Source: Caldilineaceae bacterium (lineage in GTDB: Bacteria; Chloroflexota; Anaerolineae; Caldilineales; Caldilineaceae). From it: a stretch of 24,607 nucleotides of DNA. How positions within the stretch are numbered: position 1 is the stretch's first letter; each line of letters starts with the position of its first letter. The stretch is from contig JACSRH010000417.1 in assembly GCA_014879855.1 (NCBI GenBank), positions 1 through 24,607 of the forward strand, given 5' to 3'. The translations under genes were made by a program, and so were the position numbers. Under the pieces are notes generated by a model. That model ran no database searches. It saw nothing but the letters and a program-made list of their open reading frames with translations, and was not told the origin of the DNA. This document shows, piece by piece, positions 17,172 through 24,607 of the stretch.

Positions 17172-20009
17172 ATGTCGCCAGCCGAATTATCATCTTTCGA
17201 GTCTGATCGCAAACCCACTTCAGCGCTCCCGCGTCGCGAAGCTGCGCGGGGCCTGCTGGTCGGCTATCAGGTGGGGCGCTATCGTCTTGTCGAGAAGCTG
17301 GGCGGCGGCGTCATGGCCGCGGTCTATCGCGCCGTGGATGAGGCGACCGGACAACCCGCCGCGGTCAAGGTGCTGCTGGCCGATGCCGACGCCGTGGTGC
17401 GTGAGCGCTTTCGCCAGGAGGCGCGCACCCACCGCCAGCTTTATCACCCCAATATTGTCCCCATTTTAGATGAAGGGCATGAAGCGTACAGCGACATTAC
17501 CTATCTGGTCATGACGCTCGTTGAAGGCCCTGGTCTCAACGGGTTGCTGGAGACGCAGGAACGGCTTTCCGTACACGATGCAGCCGCGCTGTTGACGCCT
17601 GTGGCGCGTGCGTTGAATTATGCGCATCAACGCGGCATCATCCACCGCGATGTCAAGCCAAGCAATGTTCTGTTGCAGCGCGCCAGCGCGGGACAACCTG
17701 GCGCGGTGGAGGTTGAGGTATTGGGCGGTGTGGTGCTGCCGTTGCTCAGTGATTTTGGCATTGCCCGCGCGCTGGATTCGCCGGAACTGACGGGCGTCGG
17801 GCGCACGATCGGCACGCCGATCTATATGTCGCCGGAGCAGTGCGCCGACAGTCATGACCTGGACGGCCGCTCTGATCTCTACTCGTTGGGCGCGCTTTTC
17901 TATCGTTGTCTGGTGGGCCGTCCGCCATTCACCGGCTCCACCACGCAGATTCTGCACGCCCATGTCTATGAACCGCTGATGATCCCAGACGCTGTCGTAG
18001 CCGCGCTGCCTGCTGCTGCGGTGGAAATTTTGCGACGCGCCCTGGCGAAGGAGCCGGCGTCTCGCTATGCCACGGGCGATGAAATGGCTCTGGCCTTCGA
18101 GCGTCTGCTGGCTTCCGCGCAGGCCAACGTCTCGCCGCCGGTCGAAAGCACGGCGACCATGCCCGCGTTGGCGGTCGTACGACCGCCAACGACAATGCAG
18201 GTGCTGGTGCCAGGGCCGCAACCCATCCCGCGCACGCCGCCTCCCTTTCCCAGCATATCTATCCCCAGCATAACGCCAGAGGTTGTCACACCGCACAGCT
18301 CCTTATCACCCGGCGCGCCCGTCACGCCGCCGGCAACGCCCATAAAGATGGCGTCAATGACGCCGCTAAGAAGCCGGCGTTGGATCGGCGCTTTGTTGGG
18401 CGCAGCGCTTTCTGCGTTGCTGCTCGTGGGCGGAGTCTGGGCCGCGCTCAACTTGCTGCCCACCGATCTGTTCGGCTTGCGCACGCCAGCCACCCCCGTA
18501 GGCGAGCTGGCTGGCGTGGCGCGCGCGCCAGAGACAACGGCCAATCCCAGCGCGCAGACGCCCGCGCCCGGTGCAACGCCATGGGTCGCCGCCAGCCCTA
18601 CGCAACCGGCAGACGACGCCGCACTTGCGACGGATCAACCAGGCGCCCAAGCGACGTCATTTGCGCCCCCAACCCCAGCCGGCCCCATCGAGGGGTATTG
18701 GCGAGAAGCGGAGGATGCCTACGCCGCCCACGAGTGGCAGGTCGCGCTTGACTATTACACGCTCGTACAGCGCATCGATGTGAACTACCAGCTTGAAACG
18801 GTGGCTGAACGGCTCTTCGATGTACAGATCGGGCTGGCTGCGGAAGCGCTGATCGACGGCCAAAACGAGCGCGCGGTCAAAGCACTCGACGCTGCGCTTG
18901 CGCTGCGTCCTGATGCCGCGCCGGTGGTGCGCGTTCGCAATGCGTTGGATGAGCTGATGACAACTGGCGCCGCGGACGCAGGAAGCGCGCGCATTTCGCT
19001 GTGGGAAGCACTGGTTGCCTATGCTGAACAACTGGCCCAGGCGGAAGCCTATTGTGGAGCCGCAGCGCAATTGACCGCTGCCGTCGGGATTTTGCCCGAT
19101 GGCGCGGACAACCTTCAGTTGGACGAGTTTCTCACCGCCTGCGATCAGTCGCGTGCGCTGGCCGACATCAGCCGCGCGCTTGCCGACAATGGCGGCCGCA
19201 TTCTCTATTCGACGCAGGACGGCGACCAGTACAACATCTATGCGGCTGTAGCGCAGGTTGACAGCGACTCGACGCTGCTGATTGCCGATGGCGCCCAGGT
19301 TGGCGTGCAGCGCAACGGCGCGCAGGTCGCTTTTCTCAGCACTCTAGTGACAGAGCCAGGCATTTTTCTGTTTGACCTGACCGCACGGCTCGATCCAATC
19401 GACCGCACCCGTCGCCTCACCGCTGCGCCTGAAGATGCACACGATGCGCCGCCGGCATGGGCGTCTGACGGCAACGCGCTCGCCTATAGCACGCTGCGCG
19501 TCGATAAGAACCAACCGCGGATTTTCGTCCACACCCTGCCCAATAATACTGAGATTGACCTGGGATTGGGCAAAGATCCCGCGTGGGAGCCGGCCGGGTC
19601 GCGCATCATTTACAACGGCGTGGACGCAAGCGGCGGACAGCCTGGCCTTTACATCATGTCCGCGGATGGCGAGAATCGGCTCCGGCTGACCGACAACGGC
19701 AACGACATCCGCCCCGTGTGGTCGCCCAATGGCAACAGCGTCGTCTTTATGAGTACGCGTAACGGCAACTGGGACGTCTATCGTCTTTCGCTGCGCGACG
19801 ACACATTCATTCAACTGACCGACGACCCCGCGCAAGATGGACTGCCCGCCATCAGCCCAGATGGCAAGCTGGTCGTCTTCGCCAGCGATCGCAGCGGCGA
19901 GTGGTGGCTCTATGTGGTGCCCATCGACGGCGGCGAAGCAGTTCCCTTGTTTGCGGTCAACGGCGTCTTGACCGATTGGCTGGAGCATTCGATTCAGTGG
20001 ACGCGCTAG
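17172..20009 (+). CDS. Membrane Ser/Thr protein kinase with extracytoplasmic TPR-like and TolB-type propeller domains
   Basis: The product has 945 residues. The cytoplasmic PknB-like kinase domain (about 37-312) has ATP-binding Lys66, Glu83, the catalytic loop HRDVKPSN (158-165), DFG at 194-196 and PEQ at 221-223. The glycine loop is LGGGVMAAV, with Ala in place of the third Gly. Between NVLL and DFG lie about 16 extra residues, also present in the next kinase. A Pro/Thr-rich juxtamembrane stretch (320-400) offers phosphorylation sites. One membrane helix (404-427) is followed by a Thr/Pro/Ala linker, a helical TPR-like region (about 505-640) and a beta-propeller with PD40 repeats (about 670-940; PPAWASDGNALAYS, RPVWSPNGNSVVFMS, LPAISPDGKLVVFAS). 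The propeller is probably the sensor. The ATG at 17172 lacks a clear Shine-Dalgarno, but no better in-frame start exists. Confidence 0.92.
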   Translation: MSPAELSSFESDRKPTSALPRREAARGLLVGYQVGRYRLVEKLGGGVMAAVYRAVDEATGQPAAVKVLLADADAVVRERFRQEARTHRQLYHPNIVPILDEGHEAYSDITYLVMTLVEGPGLNGLLETQERLSVHDAAALLTPVARALNYAHQRGIIHRDVKPSNVLLQRASAGQPGAVEVEVLGGVVLPLLSDFGIARALDSPELTGVGRTIGTPIYMSPEQCADSHDLDGRSDLYSLGALFYRCLVGRPPFTGSTTQILHAHVYEPLMIPDAVVAALPAAAVEILRRALAKEPASRYATGDEMALAFERLLASAQANVSPPVESTATMPALAVVRPPTTMQVLVPGPQPIPRTPPPFPSISIPSITPEVVTPHSSLSPGAPVTPPATPIKMASMTPLRSRRWIGALLGAALSALLLVGGVWAALNLLPTDLFGLRTPATPVGELAGVARAPETTANPSAQTPAPGATPWVAASPTQPADDAALATDQPGAQATSFAPPTPAGPIEGYWREAEDAYAAHEWQVALDYYTLVQRIDVNYQLETVAERLFDVQIGLAAEALIDGQNERAVKALDAALALRPDAAPVVRVRNALDELMTTGAADAGSARISLWEALVAYAEQLAQAEAYCGAAAQLTAAVGILPDGADNLQLDEFLTACDQSRALADISRALADNGGRILYSTQDGDQYNIYAAVAQVDSDSTLLIADGAQVGVQRNGAQVAFLSTLVTEPGIFLFDLTARLDPIDRTRRLTAAPEDAHDAPPAWASDGNALAYSTLRVDKNQPRIFVHTLPNNTEIDLGLGKDPAWEPAGSRIIYNGVDASGGQPGLYIMSADGENRLRLTDNGNDIRPVWSPNGNSVVFMSTRNGNWDVYRLSLRDDTFIQLTDDPAQDGLPAISPDGKLVVFASDRSGEWWLYVVPIDGGEAVPLFAVNGVLTDWLEHSIQWTR

Positions 20010-22048
20010 GCAATGATGACTTGCAGGGCGGCGATGCGCAGAGCCTGGGTGCAGGGCTGAGCAATCTGACCGGCAAACAATTGGGGCGCTACCTGATCGG
20101 TCAGCAACTTGGCAGCGGCGGGGTGGCGACCGTTTACCGCGCCTACGATCAAGTGCAGGGGCAGACGGTGGCGTTGAAATTGTTGCTGCCCGGCGCCGAC
20201 GACAAGGCCTACACCCGCTTTCGCAACGAGGCAATGACCGCGGGCGCGCTGCGCCACCCGCACATCGTGCGCATCCTGCAGATCGGCACCGCGCCGCAGG
20301 GCGAAGTCGCTTACATCGCGATGGAACTGGTGGAAGGAGAGAGCTTGGCCGACCTGTTGCGCCAACATGGGCGGCTGCGTCCGGAGGAATCCGCCAATCT
20401 GCTCGAACCGATCGCGCGTGCGTTGGCCCTTGCGCATAGTCAGGGCGTGGTGCATCGCGATGTCAAGCCAGGGAATATTCTGCTGCGTCCGGCCAGCCCT
20501 GGCGCGCCCAACAGCATCCAGCTCGAAGCGCTCGATTATCCGGTGGTGCCGTTGCTGACCGATTTCGGCATTGCGCGCGCGCTCGATGCCCCGGAATTGA
20601 CGAACATGGGGCGCACCGTCGGCACCCCCGCGTATATGGCGCCGGAGCAGTGCGCGGGCAGCCGCGAAGTCGATGGCCGCGCGGATGTGTATGCGCTGGG
20701 CGCGGTGCTGTATCGCTGCATCGCCGGGCGTCTGCCCTTTACTGGCACGACAACGCAGATTTTGCACGCGCACGTCTACGAGCCGCTCACCATCGATGAA
20801 GGCGTTTATCGCCAACTGTCGCCGCTGATGGTGGAGGTTCTGCAACGGAGCCTTGCCAAACGGCCAGAGGATCGCTACGCCACCACGGCTGAGTTGGGCG
20901 ACGCCCTGGTGCTGGCGGCCGGCCGCACGCCGCTGCGTCCAGATGCCGCCACGGGCGAGGCCACCGCCACCCTGACGATGACGGCTTTGTCGGTGCTGAA
21001 TTCGCCTACCGAGACTTCTTCGACGACGGTGTTGGTGCCTGCGCCCGGTGGTTCACTCCCGTCGCGTCCACCCAATCCGCTGGTGCGTCCCTCTTCGTCG
21101 TCCGCGGTTTCGTCAAAGGTGCTCACGCCGCCCACGCGCACTGCCTTGTCGCCAGCAGTCAGGCCAGAGTCCGCGCCGCCTTCAGCCAGCAGCAACCGCG
21201 GCGCACGTCCGGCCTTCTGGAGTTTCGCCTTGATGATTCTAGGCGGCTTCCTGGTGATGGCGCTCGGCGTGCTGCTGGGGATGCAGACGCCGCGTATGCT
21301 TCAGGGCAGCGCCACACCGACGCTGCCTCCTGGGGCGACGCCGACCTTCACGGCCACTGTCGATGCGACGCCGGCTCCGGCGGTGGTCGTTGCGCCGGAA
21401 ACGCCGTCGTCCACCCCCACCGCGCAGGACGATATAGAATCGCCAACAGCGGAGGTTGTCGTCGCGCCTGCTACAGAGACGCCCTCCCCGCCGCCCCCCA
21501 CCGACACGGAAACGCCTACGCCGACCGCAACGGATACGCCTACGCCGACCGAGACGGCTACGGACACAGCCACGCCCGACCTTGATGCGACGTTGACAGC
21601 TTGTCTGCCGTTGGTCGATGAGACGTTGCGCGCGCATGTGTCAGATTTACCGGAAGAACAGTGGCGGGAGATCGGCTGCCCCATTGGGCAGGCGCAAGTG
21701 GGCGCGGCGCAGATGTTGCCGCTGGAGCAAGGCTACATGGTTGGATTTGATAACGCGCCAGAGCTGTTCGTTGTCTATTTCTCGACCAATGAATGGGAGC
21801 GACAGCCCATCCCGGACGACAGCGAGCCGCCCCCCGATCTGCCGGCGCCGCCAGAAAATCGCTATCTGCCGGAAGGGCGTTTTGCGGCGTTGTGGCAGGC
21901 AGACAGACGCTGGGAAGCGTTGGGTTTTGCCGTCGAGCCGCAGCCTCGCGCCTCCACCATGGCAATCCAGGGTTTTGAGGGCGCGGTGCTGGTGGGCAAT
22001 CGTGACACCGGTGAGGTGGCGATTTTGTTCAATACAAACCGGCGGTAG
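19997..22048 (+). CDS. Second membrane Ser/Thr protein kinase with a novel extracytoplasmic domain
   Basis: The product has about 683 residues if translation starts at the GTG at 19997, which overlaps the end of the preceding kinase gene and has GGAG 11 bases upstream. An ATG at 19901 would add 32 residues that look like out-of-frame sequence of the first kinase. The kinase domain (about 30-308) has Lys61, HRDVKPGN (153-160), DFG (189-191) and APEQ, with a GSGGVAT glycine loop. The same 16-residue insertion before DFG as in the first kinase marks a duplication. A Ser/Thr/Pro stretch (320-405), one membrane helix (407-428) and a long Thr/Pro linker (440-528) follow. The outer domain of about 155 residues has cysteines at 536 and 561, and I cannot assign it. 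Tandem kinases with different outer domains suggest two inputs to one pathway. Confidence 0.9.
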   Translation: MDALGNDDLQGGDAQSLGAGLSNLTGKQLGRYLIGQQLGSGGVATVYRAYDQVQGQTVALKLLLPGADDKAYTRFRNEAMTAGALRHPHIVRILQIGTAPQGEVAYIAMELVEGESLADLLRQHGRLRPEESANLLEPIARALALAHSQGVVHRDVKPGNILLRPASPGAPNSIQLEALDYPVVPLLTDFGIARALDAPELTNMGRTVGTPAYMAPEQCAGSREVDGRADVYALGAVLYRCIAGRLPFTGTTTQILHAHVYEPLTIDEGVYRQLSPLMVEVLQRSLAKRPEDRYATTAELGDALVLAAGRTPLRPDAATGEATATLTMTALSVLNSPTETSSTTVLVPAPGGSLPSRPPNPLVRPSSSSAVSSKVLTPPTRTALSPAVRPESAPPSASSNRGARPAFWSFALMILGGFLVMALGVLLGMQTPRMLQGSATPTLPPGATPTFTATVDATPAPAVVVAPETPSSTPTAQDDIESPTAEVVVAPATETPSPPPPTDTETPTPTATDTPTPTETATDTATPDLDATLTACLPLVDETLRAHVSDLPEEQWREIGCPIGQAQVGAAQMLPLEQGYMVGFDNAPELFVVYFSTNEWERQPIPDDSEPPPDLPAPPENRYLPEGRFAALWQADRRWEALGFAVEPQPRASTMAIQGFEGAVLVGNRDTGEVAILFNTNRR

Positions 22049-22059
22049 GAGATTCACTT

Positions 22060-22890
22060 ATGTCTGAGATCGATCTGGCGCCGAACCATAAACTTGGGTT
22101 GGTCGTGCGCAGCCCGCGTTTGCTGGCGCCGGCTGCGATTGGCTTTGGCGATCCGTTGCCGCGCGGGCTGAATCTGGCCGAATTGGGCGCTGTTGTCGTC
22201 GGCCCCGTCAGTGCAGAGGGGCGCGGCTACATGGGGCCGGCCACGATGATCGAGATCGATGGGGGCTTGTTGGTGCAGGACGCGGGCTTTAGCCGCAGTG
22301 CGCGCCGTGCGATGGCGCGTTACCGCGCGCTGTGGGCAGGGTTCGGCTGCCCTGTGCTCGTTCACCTGGTGGACGCCACCGCGGCCGATCTGGCGCGATC
22401 CGCGCGTCACCTGCTGCACGCGCCCGCGCTTGCTGGCGTCGAATGGTGCGTGCCTGCAGTCGCCTCGCCTGCACTGGTTGCTGCGGGCGTGCGTGCGCTG
22501 GTGCAGGTGCTCGACGCGCCGCTCTGGGTGAAGCTGCCGCTAGAGAACACCGTGCTGCTGGCCGAACAATGCGTGGCCGCGGGTGCAGTAGGCGTCGTGG
22601 TGGGTCAACCGCGCCAAGGCGCCGCGGTTCAGATCGATCGCACGACAGGTGCGCGGCTGATCATCACTGGCGCGCTGTACGGCCCCGCCTTTTTTGCGAC
22701 GATGCTGCGCGTCTTACGTGAGACGGCGAGCGCGCAACTCGGCTGCGCTCTGATCGCGTGTGGCGGGGTTCACACGCCGGAGCACTTCCAGCAGGCGCTC
22801 GCGGCAGGCGCCCATGCCGTGCAGATGGACACGGTGTTGTGGAGCGAACCCGGCGCGGTGAAGTGGGGAACGGGAGAGACAAGGAGATAG
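22060..22890 (+). CDS. Degenerate dihydroorotate dehydrogenase-like TIM-barrel protein
   Basis: The 276-residue protein resembles the dihydroorotate dehydrogenase/FMN barrel superfamily in its second half: LYGPAFFATMLRVLRE (207-221) matches the family's SGPAlkp helix, and IACGGVHTPEHFQQALAAGAHAVQMDTVLW (232-261) matches the phosphate-binding end of the barrel. The first half keeps GPVSAEGRGYMGP and a beta-alpha pattern. The SCPN-type signature is absent; its place is taken by EWCVPAVAS (128-136), so ordinary dihydroorotate oxidation is doubtful. FMN binding may persist. The start at 22060 has TAGGAG 8 bases upstream and lies 11 bases after the second kinase, so all three genes should share a transcript. 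The last residues (GETRR) lie at the junction with a phoU remnant and may not be original. Confidence 0.72.
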   Translation: MSEIDLAPNHKLGLVVRSPRLLAPAAIGFGDPLPRGLNLAELGAVVVGPVSAEGRGYMGPATMIEIDGGLLVQDAGFSRSARRAMARYRALWAGFGCPVLVHLVDATAADLARSARHLLHAPALAGVEWCVPAVASPALVAAGVRALVQVLDAPLWVKLPLENTVLLAEQCVAAGAVGVVVGQPRQGAAVQIDRTTGARLIITGALYGPAFFATMLRVLRETASAQLGCALIACGGVHTPEHFQQALAAGAHAVQMDTVLWSEPGAVKWGTGETRR

Positions 22891-23020
22891 GTTCGAGATT
22901 GATTTCCTCCATGCTGCCGGTGACGATGAAGATCAGACGTTCCGCTATGTTGGTCACCAGGTTGCCAAAACGCTCGAACTCGCGGGCGCCTTCGTCATCC
23001 TGCGCGACGCGAGTTGAATA
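22891..23020 (-). pseudogene. phoU: Remnant of a phoU 3' end
   Basis: Read on the minus strand, about 40 codons ending next to the barrel-protein stop give EFERFGNLVTNIAERLIFIVTG followed by SMEEIN. This matches the conserved C-terminal helix of PhoU, the phosphate-uptake regulator (pattern ER-G-D--TNIAE). There is no start codon, no upstream two-thirds of the protein and no proper stop: the frame runs on into antisense of the barrel gene. The usual metal-binding Asp of the motif is Asn here. It looks like a leftover from a deletion or rearrangement. The family call is from motif recall only. Confidence 0.65.
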
Positions 23021-23032
23021 TTGCGGATAGAA

Positions 23033-23062
23033 AAAAGCCTCTTTCACGTGAAAGAGGCTTTT
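23033..23062. terminator. Bidirectional terminator between convergent genes
   Basis: A perfect 30-bp palindrome, with arms AAAAGCCTCTTTCAC and its complement, begins with a run of As and ends in TTTT. It therefore works as an intrinsic terminator for the plus-strand kinase operon and for the minus-strand propeller gene, whose stop is at 23086. Confidence 0.85.
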
Positions 23063-23085
23063 GTTGCAAATGTGACTGCGTGCGC

Positions 23086-24312
23086 TTAGCGCTGGTTGAC
23101 AGGTTGACGACGCAAAGCAAGCTGTTGGGTGGGCGCTGGCTTTGTCTGGTTGCGCAGGTCAGTAATCATGACATAGCCCAGGGCCAAAGCTGCCAGGCCG
23201 GCAATGATCCAGGCCATCAGGGTGGTCCAGGCGATGCTGCCCGTCGCGGCGACTGGCGCAACTGGCGCTGTGCTGGCGACCATCACCGGGGCGGCGCCGA
23301 TGGCAAGCGGCTGGCGGCTGGCGGCTGTCAAGGCGTAGACCGCACCCGTCTGGCCAGCGACCGGCAGCAATTCGGCCACGACTGCATCCGTCTGGCTCAC
23401 CAAGGGCTGCCAGGTGGCGCCGCCATTGGTGGTCTGATGGACGCCGGCGGGCGACTGGTGCACGGTGGTGGAACCGTACCGGTAGCTGGTCGCCACATAG
23501 AGCACGTCCAACTGCGCCGGGTCCGCGGTGATGGCATCCACGGAGAGGCGCGAGCCAGGCACGAAGGCCAGGCCATCGTTTGCCATGCTCCAGGTCAGCC
23601 CGTCCTGGCTGGTCAACAAACCACGGTCAGCCGTGCCCACGTAGACAGTCGCGGGATAGCCGTTGACAATCTCCAGTGCAGTGGGTGTGCTGCCAAGCGT
23701 CGTGACTTCGTTCCACGCAAGACCCATGTTTTCGCCCTGATAGAGCGCTTGCCGCGTGCGGGCAAAGACGAGTCCAGCGCCGGTGCTATCGGTGGCAACT
23801 TGCACTACAGGCGCATCAAGCTCCGTATGTCCACTGGCAATCATGCTGGAGCCAACGTCGCGCAGGCGGAACACGCCTGCCGTATCGGTGCCCACATAGA
23901 GCATACGGTTGGCTTTGTCCAGTGCGATGCTGGTGACGCCGCCCACAGATGCATCGCTGAGCGCCACGCGCATCCAACCATCCTTGCCATCTGTGCGGTA
24001 GATCGCCAGGTCGTTTGCTGCGCCCATGTAAAGCACGCCAGGATGGGCGCTGTCTACGGCCAACGGGCCGACAATGACGCCTTCGGGCGTTGCGACTTTG
24101 CGCCATTCACCAGGGCGGCCCACAAAAAGCTGGCCGCCATCGACCGCATAGTTCAGGCCGGCAGCCTGGCTGGCCGCGGCATAGGAGCGCACATTCTCAA
24201 GATTCGTCTTGACCGCGGCCGCGGGCTGGGTGTCCAGTGCGCTGACAATGCCTGCCAGTACAGACAGGATCAAAAGAGCGGTGGTGGCGATAAAGAAAAA
24301 TTTGCGAATCAT
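23086..24312 (-). CDS. Membrane-anchored extracytoplasmic beta-propeller protein (BNR/YCF48-like repeats)
   Basis: The product has 408 residues. The ATG at 24312 is chosen because AAGGAG lies 6 bases upstream; the frame is open further, but the extra residues are not export-like. Residues 1-27 form a signal peptide (MIRKFFFIATTALLILSVLA). Residues 60-345 contain repeated blades with Asp-box-like turns (TSQDGLTW at 235-242, TTNGGATW at 294-301) and LYVGTD, VYVGTADRG and LYVATS strands, as in sialidase/YCF48-type propellers; no sialidase catalytic residues are evident. A single membrane helix (362-384) and a basic tail (RNQTKPAPTQQLALRR) anchor it with the propeller outside. The promoter shares a motif with the ECF sigma gene, so the two may be coregulated. 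The function may be sensing or assembly at the surface. Confidence 0.82.
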   Translation of the reverse strand: MIRKFFFIATTALLILSVLAGIVSALDTQPAAAVKTNLENVRSYAAASQAAGLNYAVDGGQLFVGRPGEWRKVATPEGVIVGPLAVDSAHPGVLYMGAANDLAIYRTDGKDGWMRVALSDASVGGVTSIALDKANRMLYVGTDTAGVFRLRDVGSSMIASGHTELDAPVVQVATDSTGAGLVFARTRQALYQGENMGLAWNEVTTLGSTPTALEIVNGYPATVYVGTADRGLLTSQDGLTWSMANDGLAFVPGSRLSVDAITADPAQLDVLYVATSYRYGSTTVHQSPAGVHQTTNGGATWQPLVSQTDAVVAELLPVAGQTGAVYALTAASRQPLAIGAAPVMVASTAPVAPVAATGSIAWTTLMAWIIAGLAALALGYVMITDLRNQTKPAPTQQLALRRQPVNQR

Positions 24313-24360
24313 GGCTAGCTCCTTCCGTGCTTTGTGCAGTGTTTCTGCGTGTGTGGTTTC

Positions 24361-24426
24361 AGTGTACCTGGCCTGCGTCTCGTCTGTTTGACTGTTTTGA
24401 CAAGCAAGTCGGACTGAATTCCTACG
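24361..24426 (-). promoter_or_regulatory. Propeller gene promoter region with class I-like activator motif (copy B)
   Basis: On the minus strand, 24426 to 24404 reads CGTAGGA, three variable bases, then CAGTCCGACTTGC, identical to copy A at 20 of 23 positions. It lies 92 bases before the start codon. TACACT (24366-24361) follows after 37 bases as a -10-like hexamer; the -35 position (AAACAG) is poor. The spacing is the same as upstream of the sigma gene. Confidence 0.55.
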
Positions 24427-24500
24427 CTCCCCTACGCTGTGACGACGCCTTGTGCGGCTTGATTGCATTTCAAAAACTTCGGAAATCAGGACGCAAGATT

Positions 24501-24529
24501 TTGCAAACCACGTCCTCTTCCGGTATACT
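24501..24529 (+). promoter_or_regulatory. Promoter of the tRNA-Lys gene
   Basis: TTGCAA (24501-24506), exactly 17 bases and TATACT (24524-24529) make a strong sigma-A promoter ending 10 bases before the tRNA. Confidence 0.75.
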
Positions 24530-24539
24530 CAAAGAGTCT

Positions 24540-24607
<68 letters not shown>

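Noticed and set aside
19901..19996. ATG at 19901 as start of the second kinase
   Set aside because: The added 32 residues lie entirely inside the coding end of the first kinase in another frame and are not kinase-like; the GTG at 19997 has a better position.
22900..23006. Plus-strand open reading after the barrel gene (FEIDFLHAAGDDEDQTFRYV...)
   Set aside because: It has no start and no family match; it is the antisense of the phoU remnant, which shows a recognisable motif.
23014..24318. 434-residue plus-strand open frame opposite the propeller gene
   Set aside because: It is antisense to a gene with a clear signal peptide, ribosome site and repeats, and has no recognisable domain.
24489..24497. 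GGACGCAAG upstream of the tRNA, matching the flank of motif copy A
   Set aside because: Only nine bases match, the core of the motif is absent and it sits beside a complete tRNA promoter; treated as chance.

Overview
The window looks like chromosomal DNA from a Chloroflexota bacterium, most likely the Anaerolineae/Caldilineae side. That placement is inferred from gene content, GC-rich codon use and a recurrent 'YLP' tail on secreted proteins; I could not run a taxonomic search. There are no phage, IS or CRISPR elements. Promoters where visible are sigma-A like, and there is a tRNA-Lys at the right edge.

Left part (1-9139, all minus strand). A secreted protein cut by the window edge is followed by a large secreted subtilisin-like protease (I9 propeptide, S8 domain, PPC domain, two cohesin-like domains around a dockerin-like double calcium repeat). 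Next come a eukaryotic-type UTP-glucose-1-phosphate uridylyltransferase and a giant secreted beta-helix/glycine-rich/Ig-repeat protein. This is mostly cell-surface material plus nucleotide-sugar supply. The intergenic spaces hold a good protease promoter overlaid by a phased TAAGTG array, a possible plus-strand terminated small RNA, and a 42-bp near-perfect palindrome.

Middle (9295-15523). A minus-strand operon runs cold-shock/DUF1294 protein, small membrane protein, gamma-glutamyltransferase-like Ntn hydrolase, from a promoter overlapped by a 9-N10-9 inverted repeat. Divergent from it are a 32-codon small ORF overlapping an acyl-CoA dehydrogenase, then two tandem calcineurin-like phosphoesterases. 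A 5 x 15-bp tandem repeat closes the convergent junction with an ECF sigma gene.

Right part (15514-24607), a regulatory block. It holds an ECF sigma factor (minus), an FHA plus OmpR-type winged-helix regulator (minus), and a divergent operon of two tandem membrane Ser/Thr kinases with different extracytoplasmic domains plus a degenerate dihydroorotate-dehydrogenase-like barrel protein. A membrane-anchored secreted beta-propeller protein (minus) follows. The FHA regulator and kinase operon appear to be driven by face-to-face promoters sharing one -10 region. The sigma gene and the distant propeller gene share a 23-bp motif (20 of 23 identical) at exactly the same distance from both the start codon (92 nt) and a -10-like hexamer (37 nt), which puts the motif near -61, the classical class I activator position. 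Together this suggests a surface-sensing circuit: kinases, phosphothreonine-reading transcription factor, sigma factor and surface propeller. A decayed phoU 3' end lies between the kinase operon and the propeller gene.
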